From assembly GCF_900108025.1 (NCBI RefSeq), contig NZ_FNUS01000001.1, forward strand, positions 868,001 through 932,000: DNA of 64,000 nucleotides. The letters are read 5' to 3'. The notes under the pieces were generated by a model. The model saw nothing but the letters and a program-made list of their open reading frames with translations. It ran no database searches and was not told the DNA's origin. The DNA comes from Halpernia humi. GTDB lineage: Bacteria; Bacteroidota; Bacteroidia; Flavobacteriales; Weeksellaceae. Positions within the stretch are counted from its first letter, which is position 1. Every line of letters starts with the position of its first letter. Of the stretch, positions 26,871-34,024 are shown in pieces. A program made the translations under genes and the position numbers.

Positions 26871-26939
26871 ATTAAACCACGAAAAAACTTACTTGCTTGA
26901 AATTAAAAGTTCGATAAATAAATAGTAGAGATATTTCAA
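26871..26939 (-). pseudogene. Decayed duplicate of the waaA 5' end
   Basis: Read on the minus strand from 26939, the sequence aligns codon by codon with the first 23 codons of waaA at 26281-26349. By hand count 55 of 69 bases match, and the last 20 bases are identical. It encodes LKYLYYLFIELLISSK, a stop codon, then VFSWFN. The start codon is TTG and homology ends after WFN. Its start lies 20 bases after the stop of the DUF1648 gene, the normal distance for an operon partner. Confidence 0.8.
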
Positions 26940-26959
26940 GGTTTTATTTTAATGATAAA

Positions 26960-27430
26960 TTAAGAGATGTTTAATTTTCCAATTTTTTTTGAAAATATGT
27001 TTATTAAAATAATTATTAACAATAAAGCGCCAAGCAAATATAAAATATTACCACTTAATTCTGTTCTTTTCGACATTGCAACTAAATAACTTTCATAAAA
27101 AAGATCCGCAAAAATAAGTGAGAACACACAATTTATGACAGATAAAACCAAAAAGGTCGCAAGTTTGTTCTCTTTGATATCTTTTGGTAGATTCAAAAAT
27201 GGTGATTCAGGATTTTTTGATGTAAAGAAAAGCGTTAAAAATATCATAAAACCTATCGGCATCAAAAAAAAGATAAAATTTTTATTTGAAAAACTATCTG
27301 GTTTTCCTGATAAATTAAAGTGAGTTGGAATTATGTCTGGTAAAGAATTAAAATTTAAAATAATAAATGCCGTGATTCCAACTAAAATTAAAAAGGCGAC
27401 TGAGTGAAAAAAATAGCCTAGATTTTTCAT
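26960..27430 (-). CDS. DUF1648-domain membrane protein
   Basis: This 156-residue protein has four hydrophobic segments (about 8-30, 52-70, 92-112 and 128-148) and the DUF1648 motif DIIPTHFNLSGKPDSF after the first. In Firmicutes this domain occurs in SdpI-type immunity proteins; here it is a short stand-alone version with no known role. It starts 1 base after the NlpC/P60 gene stop on the same strand, so the two form an operon. Its original downstream gene seems to have been waaA. Confidence 0.85.
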   Translation of the reverse strand: MKNLGYFFHSVAFLILVGITAFIILNFNSLPDIIPTHFNLSGKPDSFSNKNFIFFLMPIGFMIFLTLFFTSKNPESPFLNLPKDIKENKLATFLVLSVINCVFSLIFADLFYESYLVAMSKRTELSGNILYLLGALLLIIILINIFSKKIGKLNIS

Positions 27431-27431
27431 T

Positions 27432-28148
27432 TTAAAGTAAATTTTTTACAAACCTCAATTTATGCGTGTGCGTATTTTTTTCTTTATTAAAAATTCCCGT
27501 AGAATCTAGTTCATCAATGCGAACTTTTCCATGTGCGTGAATGATTTGATGAGAATTTAGCATAATTCCGACGTGAATAATTCTGCCTTCAGAGTTTTCA
27601 AAAAACGCCAAATCACCGGCTTGACTTTCTTCTACAAAATCTAAAACTTGCCCTAAATCGCCCTGCTGATATGTATCGCGCGGAATTTTTTTTCCGTTAA
27701 CTTTATAAACCAATTGCGTGAAACCGCTGCAATCTATCCCAAAAAAACTTTTACCGCCCCACAAATAAGGCACGTTTAGAAATTCTTTTGCGGTGGCAAT
27801 TATATTTTGTCTTAAATCTTCACTTTTTTGTGTAGAAATGGTTTCAAAATCAACTTCAGATCCGATGGATAAAAGGATTTTGCCATCTTTTAAAATATGG
27901 GACTGAAAATTTTCAGTGATTAGATTGACTCTTCTATTTTGTAAATATTCTTCAGAAACTACAGAATATTGCTTGGTATCCATCCAACCTTCATAGCCGT
28001 CGTAGTCCATTTTTATTTTGGTCCAGTTAGAATTCACTTCCAAGACAGAAATACTTTCACCAAATAAAAGTTGGGTAACGATTTCCGCTTTATCGGAAGA
28101 TTCTGCACGAACTGGTGCGACTGAAACGTTGCAAATGGCTTTTTCCAT
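27432..28148 (-). CDS. NlpC/P60 (C40) cell-wall hydrolase with SH3 domain
   Basis: This 238-residue protein has an N-terminal bacterial SH3-like region (residues 5-70) and a C-terminal NlpC/P60 peptidase. The catalytic Cys is in YLWGGKSFFGIDCSGFTQLV, the His in IIHVGIML, and the third residue in IIHAHG. It probably cuts peptidoglycan stem peptides. No signal peptide is evident; a cytoplasmic recycling role is possible. Three heptamer units lie directly before the start codon. Confidence 0.9.
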   Translation of the reverse strand: MEKAICNVSVAPVRAESSDKAEIVTQLLFGESISVLEVNSNWTKIKMDYDGYEGWMDTKQYSVVSEEYLQNRRVNLITENFQSHILKDGKILLSIGSEVDFETISTQKSEDLRQNIIATAKEFLNVPYLWGGKSFFGIDCSGFTQLVYKVNGKKIPRDTYQQGDLGQVLDFVEESQAGDLAFFENSEGRIIHVGIMLNSHQIIHAHGKVRIDELDSTGIFNKEKNTHTHKLRFVKNLL

Positions 28149-28153
28149 AAAGA

Positions 28154-28174
28154 GATTTTAGATTTTAGATTTTA
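28154..28174. repeat. Heptanucleotide repeat before the NlpC/P60 start
   Basis: Three perfect GATTTTA units at 28154-28174 begin 5 bases upstream of the minus-strand ATG at 28148. Variation would change the leader length next to the ribosome-binding region. Confidence 0.75.
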
Positions 28175-28230
28175 GAAAATTAATGCTTCTAAATTTCTTA
28201 ATCGTTTTTAATTTTAAATTATTTCAATTT

Positions 28231-28878
28231 CTAAATTTTCCTGGCGAGTTGAATGCCGTCTCGCAAAGGTAAAATAAGATTTTCAAAATCTTGGTCTTGC
28301 GCGATTAATTCATTTAATTCTTTGATAATTTTGGTAGATTCTAGTTTCGGATTATCTTCTAAAACCTTTCCGTACCATAAAATATTATCAATTAATAGAA
28401 TACTTCCGCTTTTCATTTTCGGCTTAATTAGATTAAAATATTGAACATAATTTTCCTTGTCGGCATCTATAAAAACCAAGTCCCAATCGATATTTAATTT
28501 TGAAATTTCTTGCAGAGCGTCGCCTTTTATGAAATTTATTTGGGAAGCAAATTCACTTTCGGCAAAATATTTTTCTGGCAAATACGCCAATTCTTCATTT
28601 TTATCAATCGTGTAAATTGTTCCATCTTTTGCTAAACCTTCGGCTAAAGAAAGCGTGGCGTAACCCGTAAAAGTGCCGATTTCTAAAATACTCTTGGGCG
28701 AAATCATCTTCGAGATGATACTTAATAATCTCCCTTGTTGATATCCAGAAATCATGTGTGGTTGCGTCGTTTTCTGATACGTTTCGCGCCGCAATTTTTT
28801 TAAAATTTCTGGCTCTGCGGAAGCGTGATTTTCTAAATAGCGGTCTATTTCTGGGCAATTTTCTTCAAAAAAACTCAT
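28231..28878 (-). CDS. SAM-dependent O-methyltransferase (class I, CCoAOMT-like)
   Basis: This 215-residue methyltransferase has the SAM motif ILEIGTFTGYATLSLAEGL, then YTIDKNEE, FIKGDALQEI and LVFIDADKENY, and ends in DGIQLARKI, as in family 3 O-methyltransferases. The substrate is unknown. I use the ATG at 28878 because a CAAAAATA box (minus-strand TATTTTTG, 28894-28901) lies between it and an upstream in-frame ATG at 28941, so the longer start would precede the promoter. Confidence 0.9.
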   Translation of the reverse strand: MSFFEENCPEIDRYLENHASAEPEILKKLRRETYQKTTQPHMISGYQQGRLLSIISKMISPKSILEIGTFTGYATLSLAEGLAKDGTIYTIDKNEELAYLPEKYFAESEFASQINFIKGDALQEISKLNIDWDLVFIDADKENYVQYFNLIKPKMKSGSILLIDNILWYGKVLEDNPKLESTKIIKELNELIAQDQDFENLILPLRDGIQLARKI

Positions 28879-28893
28879 ACATTTTTGTTTGTT

Positions 28894-28901
28894 CAAAAAT
28901 A
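28894..28901 (-). promoter_or_regulatory. -7 promoter element deciding the O-methyltransferase start
   Basis: On the minus strand this reads TATTTTTG, matching TAnnTTTG, 15 bases before the ATG at 28878. It favours that start over the ATG at 28941. Confidence 0.45.
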
Positions 28902-28953
28902 CTAAATTTTGTTGACTGTTTTTTTTATCTTTGATGGACAAATATATTTTATA

Positions 28954-29193
28954 ATGGATATTAATGCAGAAAAAATAGAATTAGCGCAAGAGATTTTAAA
29001 AATTCAGGACGTTGAAATTATTTCTAAACTAAAGAAATCTTTGAAAAATTTCATTAAACAAGAAAAAATAAAACCGATGAGTTTGGAGCAATTTTATGCT
29101 GAAATTGACGAATCTTTGAGAGATAGCGAAAACGACAACGTTTTTACTACTTCTGAGGTAAAAGACAAGATAAAAGAATGGACTTCGAGGTAG
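28954..29193 (+). CDS. Antitoxin of a type II toxin-antitoxin pair
   Basis: This 79-residue protein is a helical, Glu/Lys-rich antitoxin-like protein (for example PMSLEQFYAEIDESLRDSEN) with the DNA-binding end not classifiable by eye. It directly overlaps a RelE/ParE-type toxin gene, whose ATG (29178) lies inside its last codons (16-base overlap). The pair and overlap are typical of type II systems. The ATG at 28954 is used; an upstream extension to 28909 includes a hydrophobic leader unlikely in an antitoxin. The toxin is frameshifted, so this may be an orphan antitoxin. Confidence 0.75.
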   Translation: MDINAEKIELAQEILKIQDVEIISKLKKSLKNFIKQEKIKPMSLEQFYAEIDESLRDSENDNVFTTSEVKDKIKEWTSR

Positions 29194-29494
29194 TTTGGAC
29201 GAGATTTGCTCTAAAAAAACTATTCAAAATTTTTGAATTTTATAAGTTAAAGCAAGTATAAGAGTTGCTGAAAATATTACAACTGGCATAGAAAATGCAA
29301 CTGAAATTTTAAAACATTTCCCATTAAAAGGAGAAAAAGAAGAACTTCTGATTAATCATAAAAAAGAATTTAGACACCTTATTTATAAAAATTATAAAAT
29401 AATTTATTGGCAAAACGAAAAGAAAAATAGAATAGAAATTGTAAATGTTTTCGATACTAGACAAAATCCAACAAAAATTAAAAAATTAAAATAA
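29178..29494 (+). pseudogene. RelE/ParE-family toxin, frameshifted
   Basis: From ATG 29178 the frame reads MDFEVVWTRFALKKLFKIFE and FYKLKQ, then stops at 29259-29261. A second frame from 29252 continues with ASIRVAENITTGIENAT, FPLKGEKEELLINHKK, RHLIYKNYKIIYWQNEKK and VNVFDTRQNP, the normal C-terminal part of RelE/ParE toxins, stopping at 29492-29494. Loss of one A near 29249-29251 explains the shift. Whether it is a true mutation or a sequencing or assembly error cannot be told here. Rejoined, it would give about 105 residues. Confidence 0.82.
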
Positions 29495-29495
29495 A

Positions 29496-29523
29496 AATTC
29501 CCGAAAATTGCTTTTCGGGAATT
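29496..29523. terminator. Bidirectional terminator between toxin and OmpA-like gene
   Basis: A 12-bp perfect stem, AATTCCCGAAAA (29496-29507) with 29512-29523, loop TTGC, sits between the convergent genes. Confidence 0.75.
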
Positions 29524-29548
29524 ATTTATATTTGAGATTAAAATTTAT

Positions 29549-30382
29549 TTATTTAACTGGCGCACTGTCCATTAATTTCATAAATTCATCTAGTTTTGGC
29601 ATGATGATAATTTCTGTTCTTCTGTTTTCTGCTCTTCCAGAAACCGACATATTCGTGGTTTTCGGTTGGTATTCAGAATTTCCTCCGGCCGTCATTCTCG
29701 ATGGATCTACACCAAATTGATTTTGCAAAATTCTCGCTACAGAAGTCGCTCTCAAAGCACTTAAATCCCAATTATCTTTCGGAACTGATGCGCTTTTCAA
29801 AGGCACATTATCTGTATTCCCTTGTATTAGTACAGAATATTTATCATAATCGTTAATCACTTTTGCCACTTTTCCTAAAACTTCTTGCGCTGCAGGCATT
29901 ACATCAAAACTTCCTGTGTTATAAAGCATTTTATCTGAAAGGGAAATCATTACAACACCTTTTAAAACTTTCACTTGAACATCGCTATCTGCAATATTAT
30001 CAAGAGAACGTTTTAATTTATTAGACAGTGCTAAATTCAAACTATCGTTTTTCGCGTTGGTAGAAATTAAGCGTTTGATGTATGCGTTTGATGAATTTAT
30101 TTCACCAATCAATTTATCGATGTTTGCAGAACCTTTTCCGGTATTTGCTAAACAAGCATCTAAAGATGATTTTAATGAATTATTTTGGTCTTTCAACAAA
30201 CCATTTTCACTCGTTAATCCGGCATTGGCGCTTTTCAAATCTTGAATGGTTCTCTGGTTGGCCGCGGCTCCATCAAGACATTGCTTATAATTAATGTTTA
30301 GTGCTTCAAATTGCTTTTTACTAACGCAAGATGTAAGCGAAATCGCCACTGCTCCAATTGCGATCATTTTTAAAATTTTCAT
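29549..30382 (-). CDS. OmpA/MotB-domain lipoprotein
   Basis: This 277-residue outer-membrane lipoprotein (signal peptide, SLTSC lipobox) has a coiled coil at about residues 40-100 and a C-terminal OmpA domain that binds peptidoglycan: IQGNTDNVPLK, LSALRATSVARIL and RMTAGGNSEYQP, ending RAENRRTEIIIMPK. It probably anchors the outer membrane to the cell wall. Its minus-strand leader holds a hairpin at 30431-30450. Confidence 0.93.
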   Translation of the reverse strand: MKILKMIAIGAVAISLTSCVSKKQFEALNINYKQCLDGAAANQRTIQDLKSANAGLTSENGLLKDQNNSLKSSLDACLANTGKGSANIDKLIGEINSSNAYIKRLISTNAKNDSLNLALSNKLKRSLDNIADSDVQVKVLKGVVMISLSDKMLYNTGSFDVMPAAQEVLGKVAKVINDYDKYSVLIQGNTDNVPLKSASVPKDNWDLSALRATSVARILQNQFGVDPSRMTAGGNSEYQPKTTNMSVSGRAENRRTEIIIMPKLDEFMKLMDSAPVK

Positions 30383-30430
30383 AAAAATTTATTTTAATTG
30401 TTTGATTTTATTGGTTCATCAATTTATATA

Positions 30431-30450
30431 CCGCAATTATTTTTGTGCGG
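30431..30450. other. Hairpin in the ompA-like/tilS promoter region
   Basis: CCGCAATTATTTTTGTGCGG forms a 5-bp CCGCA/TGCGG stem followed by T's on the plus strand. The minus-strand TAAATTTG box at 30465-30472 lies upstream of it, so on that strand the hairpin would be in the leader of the OmpA-like gene. It lacks an upstream plus-strand gene to terminate. Confidence 0.4.
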
Positions 30451-30496
30451 TTTTTTATTTAATCCAAATTTACGAAATCATTTTAATAAGAAGAAT

Positions 30497-30504
30497 TATC
30501 TTTG
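30497..30504 (+). promoter_or_regulatory. -7 promoter element for tilS
   Basis: TATCTTTG ends 5 bases before the tilS ATG at 30509, so transcription would begin at or just before the start codon and the message may be leaderless. I do not see a good TTG box. Confidence 0.45.
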
Positions 30505-30508
30505 TTAA

Positions 30509-31789
30509 ATGTATCTTAATAAACAAAACTTTCAAACTCAAATTTTAAAATTAATTCCAAATTTTAAAGACCAAAAATTTCTTTTGGCTGTGAGTGGCGG
30601 CGCAGATTCTATGGTTTTAGCAAATCTGTTTTTAAGTTCAAATTTAAACTTTCAAGTTGCGCATATCAATTATAAACTTCGTGGTGAAGATTCTGATTTG
30701 GACGAAAAAATCGTTCAAAGTTTTTGTAAAAAAAACGGCATAAAACTACATTTATATAAAGTATCTGAAGTTGATAAAAAGCCAGAAAATTCTATTCAAC
30801 TTTGGGCGAGAAATTTACGCTATGATTTTTTTAATAAAATTAAAACTGAAGAAAACCTAGATTTTATCGCCACTGCGCATCATTTGAATGACGAACTCGA
30901 AACTTTCATCATCAATCTCTCCCGCGCTTCTGGCTTAAAAGGTTTGAGTGGAATTCCGAAAAACGAAAACAGCATTTTAAGACCTTTGTTGAAATTCAGC
31001 AAAGACGAAATTTACCAATTTGCCGAAGAAAATAAGATTGAATTTCGGGAAGATAAAAGCAATGCAAAAACTGATTATTTAAGAAATTTTATTCGACACG
31101 AAATTGCACCTAAACTTCTACAAACAAACGAAAATTTCTTAGAAAATTTTAGCAAAACTTTAACTTATTTAAAGGAAGCAAATGATTTTATTGACGTAGA
31201 AATTGAAAACAAACGTAAAAATATAAGTAAAGAAAAAAATTCTAAAATAATTTTTAACAAAGAGAAATTTAAAAATGAGTCAGATTTAGTCAAATTCAAA
31301 CTTCTTAAGATTTATAATTTTAAAGATAGTAAAGAGATTGCAAAAATATTGATGGCTAAAACCGGGGGTTCGTTTTTTTCAAAATCACATTCTTTAAAAG
31401 TATCATCTAATGAATTGATTATTAAACCATTGGATTATTCTCATGAAGAAAATTCGCCTATCGTTATTCGCAAAACCTCAGAAATCCATGTTTCAAAATT
31501 TATCGAAAACTATAAGATGCAGCAGAAAATATGGGAAGTAGATTCCTCAAAAATTAAATGGCCAGTTATTATCAGAAAACCTTTACCTAAAGATGTTTTT
31601 CAGCCGGCCGGAATGCGGGGGAAAAAGAAGGTTTCAAAGTTTATAAGAGAACTAAAAATTTCCGATTTAGACTTTCAACCTTTGGTTTTAGTAGATTCTG
31701 GCGACACAATTTTGGGGATTATTCCACAACGTCAAAATGAGATTATGATTTCAAAAAATTCAACCGAAATCTTAACCATATTTTTATGA
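30509..31789 (+). CDS. tilS: tRNA(Ile)-lysidine synthetase
   Basis: TilS modifies C34 of the CAU-anticodon tRNA-Ile to lysidine so that it reads AUA. The 426-residue protein has the PP-loop SGGADSM (residues 29-35), followed by VAHINYKLRGEDSDLDE, FIATAHHLNDELET and SGLKGLSGIP, and a C-terminal TilS domain with KWPVIIRKPLPKDVFQPAGMRGKKKVS. The ATG at 30509 is close to a TATCTTTG box, which supports this start. The gene stands apart between divergent and intergenic regions. Confidence 0.96.
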   Translation: MYLNKQNFQTQILKLIPNFKDQKFLLAVSGGADSMVLANLFLSSNLNFQVAHINYKLRGEDSDLDEKIVQSFCKKNGIKLHLYKVSEVDKKPENSIQLWARNLRYDFFNKIKTEENLDFIATAHHLNDELETFIINLSRASGLKGLSGIPKNENSILRPLLKFSKDEIYQFAEENKIEFREDKSNAKTDYLRNFIRHEIAPKLLQTNENFLENFSKTLTYLKEANDFIDVEIENKRKNISKEKNSKIIFNKEKFKNESDLVKFKLLKIYNFKDSKEIAKILMAKTGGSFFSKSHSLKVSSNELIIKPLDYSHEENSPIVIRKTSEIHVSKFIENYKMQQKIWEVDSSKIKWPVIIRKPLPKDVFQPAGMRGKKKVSKFIRELKISDLDFQPLVLVDSGDTILGIIPQRQNEIMISKNSTEILTIFL

Positions 31790-31850
31790 AAATTTGTTTT
31801 GTCGATAGTCCTTATTCATGTTTATTAGCCTCAGTTTGATTTGGTTTAAA

Positions 31851-31858
31851 TATATTTG
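31851..31858 (+). promoter_or_regulatory. -7 promoter element for the DsbD-type gene
   Basis: TATATTTG matches TAnnTTTG and ends 21 bases before the ATG at 31880. Confidence 0.42.
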
Positions 31859-31879
31859 CAACTTAATTTTAAAATAAAA

Positions 31880-33949
31880 ATGAAAAAGTTCCTTCTCTTT
31901 ATAATTCTCGTCTTTTCACAGATTATTTCGGCTCAAATAAAAGATCCCGTAAAATTCAAATACGATATAAAAGATCTTGGAAACAACCAATATGAAGCGG
32001 TTCTCACGGCCTCTATTGAAAAAGGATGGCATATTTATTCTAAAGATTTACCAGAAGATTCTGGGATTCCGACGGAAATGAATTTAACATCTACTGAAGG
32101 AATAGATTTAATCGGAAAAGTAACCGAAGTTGGTAAAAAACACGATGAATTTTCTGAGGCTTTCGGGGCGAGAATTGTGTTTTACTCGAATCAGGTTTTA
32201 TTTAAGCAAAAATTTAAGTTAAAAAATCCTGCAAACGCGGCCAATGTTTCCGCGGAAATTACTTATCAAACTTGTAATGACCGCATTTGTCTCGCGCCAA
32301 ATACTTTAGAATTTCAGAAAAAAATAGCGGCTTCGGTTGCAACAGAAACGACGGATTCAACAGACGAAAATAAAGTTGAAAATTCCGCTACTGTTTCGCC
32401 AGTTTTAAAAGATTCTACGGTTGAACCAAAAACGCAAACTCAAGTAGTTTCAACAAAAACTTCTGATCCAAACAACATAAAAGTTTCGAGTTTAGATTTT
32501 CAACATCCATTGACGAATTGTGGCGTTGTTCAAGAAAAAGCATCTGAAAATTATTGGATGTATTTGCTTCTCGGTTTCATCGGCGGATTGGTTGCTTTGC
32601 TTACGCCGTGCGTTTTTCCGATGATTCCTTTAACGGTTTCCTTCTTCACAAAAGGCATGAAAGATAAAGCGAAAGGCAAAAGAGATGCGTTTATTTATGG
32701 CTTTTTTATCCTTTTAATTTTTGTTTTATTGAGCGTTCCTTTTCATATTATTGATGGAATTGCAGGAAATATTTTTAACCAAATTGCTACAAGTGTTTGG
32801 TTAAACATCGCATTTTTCATTATTTTTCTATTTTTTGCTGGAAGTTTCTTCGGTTATTATGATATTACTTTGCCAAGTTCCATTGCTAATAAATCTTCAA
32901 AAGCCGAAGATGCAGGCGGAATTGTCGGCATATTTTTTATGGCTTTAACTTTAGTCATTGTTTCATTTTCCTGTACAGGACCAATTTTAGGAAGTTTGCT
33001 CGGAAGCGCAGTTACAGGTTCATCAAATGTTCCGATGCTATTAACTTTTGCTTTGGCTGGTTTTGGTTTGGCTTGGGCGATAATTTTTGGACTTTTGGCC
33101 TTATTTCCTCAAGCATTACAATCTTTGCCAAAATCTGGCGGTTGGATGAATACGGTGAAAGTAGTTTTAGGTTTCATTGAACTCGGCTTTGCACTAAAAT
33201 TTTTATCAAAAGCAGATTTGGTGTCAAAAACTTTCTTATTAAAAAGAGAATTATTTGTGGCGATTTGGATTGTTTTAACAATCGCTTTGGCTCTATATTT
33301 ATTTGGTTTAATTAAATTTCCACACGATGATAAAAAACCAAAAATATCTTTAGGAAGAAAACTATTTGGTGTCGCCGGAATTGCTTTTGTAATTTATTTG
33401 GTTCAAGGTTTAATACCTGCAGAAAGACCAAAACTTCAACTTTTAAGCGGAATTTTGCCGCCTTTAAATGTGAGTTATTTCCATGATGAAAAAGACGGAA
33501 TTCTCGGCATGCATCCGGAACATGATTATTTTAAAGCCATCGAACTGGCAAAAAAAGAAAACAAACCTATTCTGATAGATTTTACAGGTTATGGTTGCGA
33601 AAACTGCCGTAAAATGGAAGAATTCGTGTGGTCGCAAGATGATGTTTTACCGATTTTGCAAAACGATGTGATTCTTGCGTCGCTTTACGTGGACGATAAA
33701 GAAGAATTGCCTTTAAACCAACAAACGAAAATTGATATGGGAAATGGCCAGTTGAAAAAAGTAAAAACCATCGGCGATAAATGGAGTTTGTTTCAGCAGG
33801 TTAATTTTAATAACAATTCCCAGCCGCATTACGTTTTGGTAACGCCAGACGGAAAAGTGATCAACCCGCCAGTTTCAGGTTATATGTCAAAAGAGGATTT
33901 TAAAAAGTTTTTGACTTGCGGGATTGGGTATTTTGAGAAGAATAAATAA
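31880..33949 (+). CDS. Thiol:disulfide interchange protein (DsbD-type, thioredoxin domain)
   Basis: This 689-residue envelope protein passes reducing power from the cytoplasm to the periplasm. The order is a signal peptide (ending IISA), an N-terminal DsbD-alpha-like domain (about 25-150), a low-complexity linker, eight hydrophobic segments (about 220-510; first with LLTPCVFPMIPLTVSFF, fourth with FSCTGPILGSLLG, each with a conserved Cys), and a thioredoxin domain with Cys573-x2-Cys576 (GCENC). I use the ATG at 31880; an upstream TTG is less likely. Target proteins are unknown. Confidence 0.93.
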   Translation: MKKFLLFIILVFSQIISAQIKDPVKFKYDIKDLGNNQYEAVLTASIEKGWHIYSKDLPEDSGIPTEMNLTSTEGIDLIGKVTEVGKKHDEFSEAFGARIVFYSNQVLFKQKFKLKNPANAANVSAEITYQTCNDRICLAPNTLEFQKKIAASVATETTDSTDENKVENSATVSPVLKDSTVEPKTQTQVVSTKTSDPNNIKVSSLDFQHPLTNCGVVQEKASENYWMYLLLGFIGGLVALLTPCVFPMIPLTVSFFTKGMKDKAKGKRDAFIYGFFILLIFVLLSVPFHIIDGIAGNIFNQIATSVWLNIAFFIIFLFFAGSFFGYYDITLPSSIANKSSKAEDAGGIVGIFFMALTLVIVSFSCTGPILGSLLGSAVTGSSNVPMLLTFALAGFGLAWAIIFGLLALFPQALQSLPKSGGWMNTVKVVLGFIELGFALKFLSKADLVSKTFLLKRELFVAIWIVLTIALALYLFGLIKFPHDDKKPKISLGRKLFGVAGIAFVIYLVQGLIPAERPKLQLLSGILPPLNVSYFHDEKDGILGMHPEHDYFKAIELAKKENKPILIDFTGYGCENCRKMEEFVWSQDDVLPILQNDVILASLYVDDKEELPLNQQTKIDMGNGQLKKVKTIGDKWSLFQQVNFNNNSQPHYVLVTPDGKVINPPVSGYMSKEDFKKFLTCGIGYFEKNK

Positions 33950-33970
33950 ATTTTTACATTTATAGAGTTG

Positions 33971-33996
33971 AACCTTGGTAAGAAATTATCAAGGTT
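33971..33996 (+). terminator. Terminator of the DsbD-type gene
   Basis: AACCTTGGTAA pairs with TTATCAAGGTT (one G-T wobble) around a GAAA loop, followed by seven T's. Part of it recurs as the direct repeat at 38126-38154. Confidence 0.82.
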
Positions 33997-34004
33997 TTTT
34001 TATG
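33975..34004. repeat. Direct repeat, left copy (flanks peptide/GLPGLI module)
   Basis: A 30-base segment starting TTGGTAAGAAAT and ending T7-ATG matches 38126-38154 except for one T/C substitution and one extra T. Between them lie the barrel, GLPGLI and peptide genes. This copy is also part of the DsbD-type gene terminator. Confidence 0.65.
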
Positions 34005-34024
34005 TTTTGTTTTATAAATATCTA

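Noticed and set aside
28926-28933. TATCTTTG as a promoter for the antitoxin gene
   Set aside because: The nearest TTG boxes are only 11-14 bases away, outside the 17-23 base range; kept out of the feature list.
29178-29494. Programmed frameshift in the toxin
   Set aside because: No slippery heptamer with a downstream structure is obvious; a simple one-base loss explains the break. Kept only as a lesser option in the finding.
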